From DASPOF01 sp035626155 (GTDB taxonomy: Bacteria; Desulfobacterota; Binatia; Binatales; Binataceae), in NCBI GenBank assembly GCA_035626155.1, contig DASPOF010000049.1, forward strand, positions 1 through 8,178: a stretch of DNA of 8,178 nt, given 5' to 3'. This document shows positions 1 through 5,486 of this stretch, one piece after another. Both the position numbers and the translations under genes were made by a program. Under the pieces are notes generated by a model. The model made no database searches. It had not been told where the DNA came from and saw only the letters and a list, made by a program, of their open reading frames with translations. Position 1 is the first letter of the stretch. Each line of letters begins with the position of its first letter.

Positions 1-1113
1 AACCCGGTTCATTCACTCGCTGACAGCGCGCGGATGCGAGCGGCGCTTCGAGCGCTGGAGTTCGTTGCGGTCATCGATGTGGCGATGACGGAGACGGCGC
101 GCGAGGCGCATTACGTGCTGCCCGCGTGTTCACAATATGAGAACTGGGAGGCAACTTTTTTCGGGGCGCCAACTTTCACCGAAAAGGAACTCGGGAACAG
201 CTTCACCCTGCGCGCGCCGATCCTCGATCGGCTGCCTGGAACACTGCCCGAAGCCGAGATTCATCGCCGCCTGCTCCGCGCGATCGGCGCCATAACGGAC
301 GACATTGCGACACCGCTCCGCGAAGCGGCGAGCAAGGGCAGGGCCGCGTATGCGAGGGAACTGGCGCAGACGATCTCGAAGCGGCCGCGTCTGGCTGCGA
401 CTATGGCGGTCCTCCTGTACGAAACCCTCGGTCTGTCGCTGGGAGCGGGCAATGAGGCCGCGGCTGCGGTGTGGGGAATCGCGCACAACTTCGCGCGCTC
501 AAATCCCGAGATGCTCCGCCGCGCCGGCTTCACCGGGGAAACTGTCGAACTCGGAGAAGCCTTGTTTGAAGCCTTTCTCAAGAATCGCTCGGGCGTCGTT
601 TACGGCGTCATGCCATATGAAGAAACCTGGAAAAGGATTCCGGACGGGCGGGTCAATCTGACTATTTCCGAGTTGATACCCGAGCTCAGATCGCTGCGTG
701 ACGAACGTCCTACTCCGGATCCCAACTTCCCGTTCGTGCTCTCCGCGGGCCAGCGGCGATCGAGCACGGCAAATACCGTCGTCAGAGACCCCGCCTGGCG
801 TCCGAAGGACCCGCACGCCGCGCTCTGGATGAGCCCGGCCGATGCGTCCGGGCTTGGAATTCAAAGCGGCGGACGGGTCCGGCTGACTACCAAGCGCGGG
901 AGCGCCGAAGCGGTGGTGGACGTAACCGACCGGATGATGCCGGGTCACGTCGCACTGCCGAACGGAGTGGGGTTGTGGTACCCGGATCGCGAAGGGCAGG
1001 AATTCCTGAACGGCGTGCCGCCCAACGAACTCACCGCGACTGAGGATCGCGACTGGTTTGCGGGGACGCCCTTCCACAAGCACGTACCGGCGCGAATAGA
1101 GCCCATCGCATAG
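1..1113 (+). CDS. Molybdopterin-dependent oxidoreductase, C-terminal part (5' end outside window)
   Basis: The frame is open from base 1, so this is the last 370 residues of a larger enzyme; the first in-frame ATG at 34 is internal. Visible residues 1-60 (NPVHSLADSARM, then VIDVAMTETAREAHYVLPA and YENWEATFF) match the part of DMSO-reductase-family enzymes where a protein binding bis-molybdopterin guanine dinucleotide closes its cofactor domain. About residues 243-330 (FPFVLSAGQRRSSTANT, MSPADASGLGIQSGGRVRL, MMPGHVALPNGVG) form the C-terminal dinucleotide-binding beta-barrel. The Fe-S and catalytic-ligand regions lie upstream, so the substrate cannot be read. It resembles formate-dehydrogenase or assimilatory-nitrate-reductase-like members; I see nothing specific to the arsenite oxidase AioA. 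A hairpin at its stop codon separates it from the ars genes, so a shared function is not implied. Confidence 0.9.
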   Translation, partial: NPVHSLADSARMRAALRALEFVAVIDVAMTETAREAHYVLPACSQYENWEATFFGAPTFTEKELGNSFTLRAPILDRLPGTLPEAEIHRRLLRAIGAITDDIATPLREAASKGRAAYARELAQTISKRPRLAATMAVLLYETLGLSLGAGNEAAAAVWGIAHNFARSNPEMLRRAGFTGETVELGEALFEAFLKNRSGVVYGVMPYEETWKRIPDGRVNLTISELIPELRSLRDERPTPDPNFPFVLSAGQRRSSTANTVVRDPAWRPKDPHAALWMSPADASGLGIQSGGRVRLTTKRGSAEAVVDVTDRMMPGHVALPNGVGLWYPDREGQEFLNGVPPNELTATEDRDWFAGTPFHKHVPARIEPIA

Positions 1114-1140
1114 CAGGCGGGTGATAAATCACCGCCTGCT
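1112..1140 (+). terminator. Hairpin at the stop codon of the oxidoreductase gene, possible terminator
   Basis: Arms AGCAGGCGG plus TGA (1112-1124, with one extra G at 1121) and TCACCGCCTGCT (1129-1140) pair as a 12-bp GC-rich stem with a short TAAA loop. The stem begins inside the TAG stop codon at 1111-1113. It is followed by a pyrimidine run (CCCCCTCTCTTATCT) rather than a pure T tract, so intrinsic termination is plausible but not textbook. Confidence 0.45.
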
Positions 1141-1152
1141 CCCCCTCTCTTA

Positions 1153-1178
1153 TCTCCCCCGGAAAAGACCGGGGGAGA
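1153..1178. repeat. GC-rich palindrome, REP-like
   Basis: TCTCCCCCGG (1153-1162) and CCGGGGGAGA (1169-1178) form a perfect 10-bp stem around the loop AAAAGA. Pyrimidine-rich sequence on the left (CCCTCTCTT) and purine-rich sequence on the right (AGGTAGAGG) could extend it imperfectly. CTCCCCCGG/CCGGGGGAG palindromes of this sort are dispersed between genes in many GC-rich genomes. Only one copy lies in this window, so repeat status is inferred from its form. It could also act as a second transcription stop. Confidence 0.5.
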
Positions 1179-1205
1179 AGGTAGAGGAAAGCAGCCATCT
1201 CTTAC

Positions 1206-1267
1206 TCAGGCTGTTGAGACCCCGGGGCGGTCGAACTGCAAGGCTCTAGCTTTTCTCAACAGCCTGA
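1206..1267. repeat. 14-bp perfect inverted repeat around 34 bp, possible miniature-element or IS remnant
   Basis: TCAGGCTGTTGAGA (1206-1219) is exactly the reverse complement of TCTCAACAGCCTGA (1254-1267). The 34-bp centre holds a CCCCGGGG palindrome and no coding sequence. The arms resemble terminal inverted repeats of a small non-autonomous element, but no target-site duplication is evident on either side. A regulatory stem-loop upstream of the ars promoter is the alternative. Confidence 0.5.
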
Positions 1268-1327
1268 TAGGCGGCGCGAGCGCGTTCGATGTTCGGAGTG
1301 GGCGGGTAGCATCGAGGGCCACGGCCC

Positions 1328-1356
1328 TTGCGCCGCAAACATTTCGATGTTATTAG
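1328..1356 (+). promoter_or_regulatory. Putative promoter of the ars operon
   Basis: TTGCGC (1328-1333) is spaced 17 nt from TATTAG (1351-1356), a weak sigma-70-like -35/-10 pair (3/6 and 4/6 matches). Initiation would fall near 1362-1364, a few bases before the arsR ATG at 1367. No Shine-Dalgarno sequence precedes that ATG, which would fit a leaderless or nearly leaderless message. The match is modest and is supported mainly by the operator overlapping it. Confidence 0.35.
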
Positions 1357-1369
1357 AAACGTCGGAATG
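1340..1369. promoter_or_regulatory. Putative ArsR operator overlapping the -10 and the arsR start codon
   Basis: CATTTCGATGTT (1340-1351) and AACGTCGGAATG (1358-1369) form an inverted repeat with 10 of 12 positions complementary; the other two are G-T pairs. The spacer is 6 bp (ATTAGA). ArsR/SmtB repressors bind imperfect dyads of this size close to their own promoters. The right arm ends with the arsR ATG, so bound repressor would cover both the transcription and the translation start. Confidence 0.5.
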
Positions 1370-1786
1370 AATCGGCGGGTCGAACAGCTAAGCGCGCTCG
1401 GGCAGGAGGATCGGCTCGCGATCTTCCGCCTGCTCGTGCGCGCCGGCCCGCAGGGACGCTGCGTGGACGAGATCAAGCGCCGGCTGCGGGTGCCCGGCTC
1501 CACCCTGTCGCATCATCTGGAAGCGCTGACGCGCGCGGGCCTGCTCGGGGCGCGCCGCTCGGGGCGGTTCATCTTTTACGCCGTGAACTGGCGCGAGGCG
1601 ACCGCGCTCATCCGCTTTCTGGCCGAGGACTGCTGCGCGGAAATGCAAATTGGCCCCGGCGCGCCGGAATCCGGCCGGCGCGCCGCATCCGAGCCCTGCG
1701 ATGTCTTGTGCGTCCCGGCTCGGGCCAGGATCAAAGCCGGGGGAGAAAAGCCATGGACGAACAAGAATCGATCAAGGAACAAGTGA
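1367..1786 (+). CDS. arsR: ArsR-family arsenite-responsive repressor
   Basis: A 139-residue winged-helix repressor of the ArsR/SmtB family, expected to release the ars promoter when As(III) binds. Residues 5-30 (VEQLSALGQEDRLAIFRLLV) are the usual opening helices. VDEIKRRL and STLSHHLEALTRAGLL (about 33-60) are the helix-turn-helix, and RSGRFIFYAVN (65-74) is the wing. Adjacent cysteines C89 and C90 in FLAEDCCAEM lie where Acidithiobacillus-type ArsR proteins place two of their three As(III) ligands. C111 or C115 in the tail could supply the third. The ATG at 1367 was chosen over the TTG at 1328 because family homology begins there and the operator would otherwise lie inside the gene. The last 34 bases overlap arsM. 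The tail after residue 95 is longer than in most relatives and unlike them. Confidence 0.93.
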   Translation: MNRRVEQLSALGQEDRLAIFRLLVRAGPQGRCVDEIKRRLRVPGSTLSHHLEALTRAGLLGARRSGRFIFYAVNWREATALIRFLAEDCCAEMQIGPGAPESGRRAASEPCDVLCVPARARIKAGGEKPWTNKNRSRNK

Positions 1787-2601
1787 GGGAGCGCTACGCG
1801 CGCGAAGCGGAGATCGTGCGCAAAAGCGCGTGCGAAAGTGGCGGGCCCGCCTCACGGCGCGATCCGCTCCTGCCCAATCCCTACCGGCCGACAGAGACGG
1901 CGGGCATGCCTGCGGCGGCGCTGGCAGCATCGCTGGGCTGCGGCAATCCGACCGCGCTCGCCCAGCTCCAGCCCGGCGAGACGGTGCTTGATCTTGGGTC
2001 CGGCGGCGGCTTGGACGTTCTGCTCTCGGCGCGGCGAGTGGGCCCAAGCGGAAAGGCCTACGGCCTCGACATGACCGACGGGATGCTCGCGCTGGCGCGG
2101 GAAAATCAGCGCAAGGCCGGGATTGCGAACGCCGAGTTCCTCAAGGGCGAGATGGAGCACATTCCGCTGCCCGACAATTCGGTGGACGTGATTGTCTCGA
2201 ACTGCGTGATCAATCTTTCCTCCGACAAGGACCGCGTGCTGGCGGAGGCGTTCCGGGTGCTGCGGCCCGGCGGACGCTTCGCCGTATCCGATATCGTGGT
2301 GCGCGCCGGTGTGCCGGCGGAAATCAAACGGATCGTGGAACTGTGGGTCGGATGCATCGCGGGAGCGCTCGAAGAGGGCGAGTACCGCCGCAAGCTGGCC
2401 GCAGCGGGCTTCGAGGAAATCGACTTGGAGCCGACGCACATTTTTTCCGTCGATCAAGGCAAGGAGATGCTTGAGCAGACGGGAATCGATCCGAAACAGA
2501 TCGCGGGAATCGACCTGCAACAGATCGCGCCGCTGGTCGATCGCAAGTTCATGAGCGCGTTCGTGCGGGCGCGCAAGCCGGGCGCCGGGAGGAAATCATG
2601 A
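1753..2601 (+). CDS. arsM: Arsenite S-adenosylmethionine methyltransferase
   Basis: A 282-residue cytosolic enzyme that transfers methyl groups from SAM to As(III), giving methylated and finally volatile arsenicals. The SAM-binding fold is clear: VLDLGSGGGLDVLL (78-91), GLDMTDGML (104-112), then VLRPGGRFAVSDIV (169-182). The As-binding cysteines are present: C151 in SNCVINL and C201 in WVGCIAGAL are 50 residues apart, the same spacing as the essential C174/C224 pair of algal ArsM. C27 and C63 (SLGCGNP) are candidates for the extra ArsM cysteines. The ATG at 1753 follows GGGGGAG at a 7-nt gap. A longer frame opening at 1708 is less likely because residues before MDEQES lie inside arsR and lack family similarity. 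Its stop overlaps the next start in ATGA, so the two are probably translationally coupled. Confidence 0.95.
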   Translation: MDEQESIKEQVRERYAREAEIVRKSACESGGPASRRDPLLPNPYRPTETAGMPAAALAASLGCGNPTALAQLQPGETVLDLGSGGGLDVLLSARRVGPSGKAYGLDMTDGMLALARENQRKAGIANAEFLKGEMEHIPLPDNSVDVIVSNCVINLSSDKDRVLAEAFRVLRPGGRFAVSDIVVRAGVPAEIKRIVELWVGCIAGALEEGEYRRKLAAAGFEEIDLEPTHIFSVDQGKEMLEQTGIDPKQIAGIDLQQIAPLVDRKFMSAFVRARKPGAGRKS

Positions 2602-3401
2602 AATCCTTGAGCGGTATTGGCGTAGCGGACGTCGTTTCGGTTTACAGCAGTGCGCCGGGCGACCTCTATTCACTGGTTTTCGGACAGCAGGTCCACATGG
2701 GAGGAATGAAGGCGTCGATCGATCTGGCGGATCGCGCCGGAATCGCCGCCGGGATGAAAGGCGTCGATCTGTGTTGCTGCAACGGCGCGGACATGCGCTT
2801 CCTGGTGCGGTTTCGCGGCGTCGCATCGATGGTGGGCGTCGATGTGACCGAAAAGATAGTCGAGCGCGGGCGGCGGCTGACCGAGGAAGAGGGCCTCAGC
2901 GATAAGGTCCGATTCGTGCTCGCCGATGCGTGTCAGAGCGGCCTGCCGTCGGCCAGTGCGGATTTCATCTGGAGCGAGGATGCGTGGTGCTACGTCCCTG
3001 ACAAGGCAAAGCTGATTGCGGAGGCGGCGCGGATTGTTCGTCCCGGAGGCGTGATCGCATTCACCGACTGGGTTGAAGGACCTGCGGGGCTGAGCGATTC
3101 CGAGGCGCAACTCTTTCTCGGCTTGATGACGTTCGCTAACGTCGAGGACATCCCAGGCTATGCAAAGCTGCTTTCGGGGTGCGGCTGCGAAGTGCGCGCC
3201 GCCGAAGACACCGGGCGGTTCCCGCGTTACGCGGAATTATATATCGACATGGTTGAGATGCAGCTTATGTATGATGCGCTGCGGCCGGTGGGGTTCCGAA
3301 CCGACCTGCTGGAAACGTTTCTCAAAGGGTTCCGTCTGCTCGCCGAGCTGGCGCGCAACGGCAAGATCGCGCAGGCGCGGTTTATCGCGCGGCGGAAATG
3401 A
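2598..3401 (+). CDS. Class I SAM-dependent methyltransferase with a Cys-rich SAM loop
   Basis: A 267-residue protein of unrecognised specificity. The order of motifs is that of class I methyltransferases: GQQVHMGG (29-36), motif I VDLCCCNGADMRFL (56-69), GVDVTEKIVERG (80-91), LADACQSGLP (108-117), ADFIWSEDAWCYV (121-133) and RIVRPGGVIAFTDWVE (145-160). The FGQQVHMGG segment and overall plan recall sarcosine/dimethylglycine- or phosphoethanolamine-type N-methyltransferases. In motif I, where D-L-G-C-G-x-G is usual, two glycines are cysteines (C59, C60, C61). C112, C131, C195 and C197 bring the total to seven. It lacks the CVINL and GCIAGA signatures of ArsM, so it is not a second ArsM copy. 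GGGAGGA lies just before its ATG, and it starts within the arsM stop. Likely substrate: a methylated arsenical or a small thiol or amine; this is inference from position. Confidence 0.85.
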   Translation: MKSLSGIGVADVVSVYSSAPGDLYSLVFGQQVHMGGMKASIDLADRAGIAAGMKGVDLCCCNGADMRFLVRFRGVASMVGVDVTEKIVERGRRLTEEEGLSDKVRFVLADACQSGLPSASADFIWSEDAWCYVPDKAKLIAEAARIVRPGGVIAFTDWVEGPAGLSDSEAQLFLGLMTFANVEDIPGYAKLLSGCGCEVRAAEDTGRFPRYAELYIDMVEMQLMYDALRPVGFRTDLLETFLKGFRLLAELARNGKIAQARFIARRK

Positions 3402-3463
3402 GCGTCACGATCGGGAGTGAGCCGCGCCGTGCAGGGACCGATTAGGATTAGCAACATTCTTTT

Positions 3464-4771
3464 ATGACTAATGCGTCCGTATCACAGGTGCGCGATTCGC
3501 TCGCGCCTGAGCGCCGTCTCAACGAGGAATGTTTTTGTATCGATATTGACCCGGCGCGCGTCTGGCGCGCTGTGGAGCAGATGACCGCGGGAATCGTTCC
3601 CGCCGATGTATTGGCCCGCGACCGCGCGCACCTTTTCTCCAACGCGCCGGTCTTCCTCTCGCAGGTGGATCTGGCGGCGATGGGCGAGGTCGTGCAGGCG
3701 GTCGAGGCGCTCGGCCAATTCAAGCCGTTCCAGACCGAAGTGCTCGCGTGGGCGCCGGAGATTGCAAGGTTTGATTTCGGGCCGCGCGGCGCGTTCATGG
3801 GCTACGATTTTCACCTGACGCCGGATGGACCCGCGCTCATCGAGGTGAACACCAACGCCGGCGGCGCCTTCTTGAACGCGATCCTCGCGCAGGCCTGGGT
3901 CGCTTGCTGCCCCGAGATGCAAGCGCTCGGGCCTAAGCCGCCCGCCGGATTCGAAGACGCGGTATGGAACATGTTCGAAGCGGAGTGGCGCCTTCAACGC
4001 CGCACCGGCGGTCCGCGCGCGATCGCCATCGTCGATGATGCGCCGGAAAGCCAGTTCCTCTACCCGGAGTTCCTCTTGGCGCAGGCGTTCTTCGCGCAGC
4101 GCGGCGTGCAAACAGCGATCGCCGATCCGAAGAGTCTGCGGTTCTTGCAGGGCCGCCTCATGCTCGGCGAGCAAGCGATCGATCTCGTTTACAACCGGCT
4201 GGTGGACTTTGCGTTCGAAAGCCCTGCGGTCCGGGCCCTGCGCGAGGCGTATCTGGCCGATGCGGCCGTCGTGACGCCGAATCCGCGCAACCATGCGCTG
4301 CTGGCGGACAAGCGCAATCTCATCCTGCTTTCCGATCTCTCGCGGCTCGAAGCGATCGGTGTCGAACGAGGACTGCGCGACACTCTCGCCCGCATTCCGC
4401 GAGCGACGGCGGTTACGCCCGACAACGCGGCAGAGCTTTGGGCGGAGCGCAAATCACTCTTCTTCAAGCCGGCGCGAGGTCATGCCGGCAAGGCCGTTTA
4501 TCGCGGCGACAAGCTCACCCGCGCGGCGTGGGCAGGCATCCTGCGTGGCGATTATGTCGCCCAGGCCATCGCCGCCCCGAGCGAGCGGCGGGTTCAAGTC
4601 GAGGGCGATCCACAGGTCCGCAAGGTGGATGTGAGGCTTTACACGTACGCGGGCTGCACGATCCTCGCGGCGGCGCGCCTGTACCAGGGACAGACTACCA
4701 ACTTCCGCACGCCCGGCGGCGGATTCGCCCCGGTCGTCACGGTCGGCGGACCTGAAGTCAGTACATATTAG
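3464..4771 (+). CDS. ATP-grasp protein, apparently circularly permuted, in the ars operon
   Basis: A 435-residue protein with ATP-grasp motifs in unusual order. Residues 112-134 hold MGYDFHLTPDGPALIEVN and TNAGG, the acidic, metal-binding E-x-N segment that normally ends the fold. The glycine-rich nucleotide loop FFKPARGHAGKAVYRG (333-348, with K335), DYVAQAI (363-369), VDVRLYTYAG (388-397) and ARLYQGQTTNFRTPGGG (404-420) follow it and run to the C-terminus. The middle carries LVYNRLVDFAFE and TPNPRNHALLADKRNL. ATP-grasp enzymes join a carboxylate to an amine or thiol through an acyl-phosphate; glutathione and glutathionylspermidine synthetases are relatives. The substrate is unknown. The gene follows the methyltransferase by 62 nt with a weak ribosome site (no clear AGGAG), so a separate or weaker translation start is possible. 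Whether it belongs to a named circularly permuted ATP-grasp family cannot be decided by eye. Confidence 0.75.
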   Translation: MTNASVSQVRDSLAPERRLNEECFCIDIDPARVWRAVEQMTAGIVPADVLARDRAHLFSNAPVFLSQVDLAAMGEVVQAVEALGQFKPFQTEVLAWAPEIARFDFGPRGAFMGYDFHLTPDGPALIEVNTNAGGAFLNAILAQAWVACCPEMQALGPKPPAGFEDAVWNMFEAEWRLQRRTGGPRAIAIVDDAPESQFLYPEFLLAQAFFAQRGVQTAIADPKSLRFLQGRLMLGEQAIDLVYNRLVDFAFESPAVRALREAYLADAAVVTPNPRNHALLADKRNLILLSDLSRLEAIGVERGLRDTLARIPRATAVTPDNAAELWAERKSLFFKPARGHAGKAVYRGDKLTRAAWAGILRGDYVAQAIAAPSERRVQVEGDPQVRKVDVRLYTYAGCTILAAARLYQGQTTNFRTPGGGFAPVVTVGGPEVSTY

Positions 4772-4923
4772 TAGTTCATTGGCCGGCGAATTTCGCGCGG
4801 TCGGACCCTCGCCCGCGATCTCGTTTGATGGTCGATTAGTCGGAGCTCGCAATGCGCTCTTGTTCCACAGTTGCCTGCTGCTCTGCGGCGAATACGCAGT
4901 AACTGAACCGAAGGAGCGGTATC

Positions 4924-5430
4924 ATGGACAATCGGCAATATAATGTCCTGTTCCTGTGCACTGGAAACTCCGCGCGCAGCGTGATGGCCGAGTGCGCGAT
5001 CAATCGCTGGGGCAAGGGGAAATTCAATGGCTTCAGCGCAGGAAGCCATCCCAAGCCCGCAATACATCCGCTCACGATTGAACTGCTAAACGAACTCAAC
5101 TACCAAACCAAAAATCTGCGGCCGAAGAGCTGGGATGAGTTCGCGAAACCGGACAGCGCCAGGCTCGATTTCGTCTTTACCGTCTGCGACAAGGCTGCGG
5201 CGGAGCAGTGTCCGGTGTGGCCGGGCCAGCCGATGACCGCGCATTGGGGAGTCGCCGATCCGGCGGCTTTTGAAGGGACCAACGACGAGAAACGCCGCTT
5301 CTTCTTTCGCATCTATCGCGAGCTCGAAAATCGAATCAAGATTTTCACCAGCCTGAGGATCGACGCGCTCGACAGTTTCGCGCTCCAGCAGAGCATCCGG
5401 GAAATTGGCAGGATCAAGCTTCCGGAATAA
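4924..5430 (+). CDS. arsC: Arsenate reductase, low-molecular-weight tyrosine phosphatase type
   Basis: A 168-residue cytosolic enzyme reducing As(V) to As(III), the form that Acr3 exports and ArsM methylates. The phosphatase loop LCTGNSARS (11-19) gives the nucleophile C12 with R18. The redox segment VCDKAAAEQCPVWPGQP (87-103) gives C88 and C96, the candidates for the disulfide relay. AHWGVADPAAF (106-116) carries the conserved aspartate (D112) next to the active site. The length is somewhat above the usual 130-140 because of a C-terminal tail. C88 and C96 are eight apart; the Staphylococcus thioredoxin-linked enzyme has C82 and C89, seven apart, so the reductant (thioredoxin, mycothiol-like or glutaredoxin) is not settled. 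AAGGAG at 4911-4916 lies 7 nt before the ATG. A 152-nt gap separates it from the ATP-grasp gene, enough for an internal promoter, though I could not identify one. Confidence 0.95.
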   Translation: MDNRQYNVLFLCTGNSARSVMAECAINRWGKGKFNGFSAGSHPKPAIHPLTIELLNELNYQTKNLRPKSWDEFAKPDSARLDFVFTVCDKAAAEQCPVWPGQPMTAHWGVADPAAFEGTNDEKRRFFFRIYRELENRIKIFTSLRIDALDSFALQQSIREIGRIKLPE

Positions 5431-5486
5431 TTCGAGCAATAGCGTTAGTTGGCCTGCATCATTTTGCCAGGACAGGAGCTTCACGA

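Noticed and set aside
34..1113. ATG at 34 as the true start of the oxidoreductase gene
   Set aside because: The frame is open from base 1, and the residues before this ATG (NPVHSLADSAR) match conserved family sequence, so the gene begins outside the window.
1708..1752. Upstream in-frame extension of ArsM from 1708
   Set aside because: The added residues lack family similarity, and a good Shine-Dalgarno sequence serves the ATG at 1753.
1852..2520. Long open frame on the minus strand inside arsM
   Set aside because: It lies fully opposite a confidently identified gene, has no recognisable motif and looks like a GC-driven shadow.
2598..3401. The second methyltransferase as a duplicate ArsM
   Set aside because: It lacks the CVINL and GCIAGA cysteine motifs and has a different motif I and C-terminal region.
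3482..4294. Long open frame on the minus strand inside the ATP-grasp gene
   Set aside because: It is arginine-rich with no domain signature and mirrors the high-GC codon structure of the plus-strand gene.
4786..4796. GCGAA-T-TTCGC dyad as a second ArsR operator before arsC
   Set aside because: The arms are only 5 bp, do not extend, do not resemble the dyad at arsR, and the site lies over 120 bp from the arsC start with no promoter seen.
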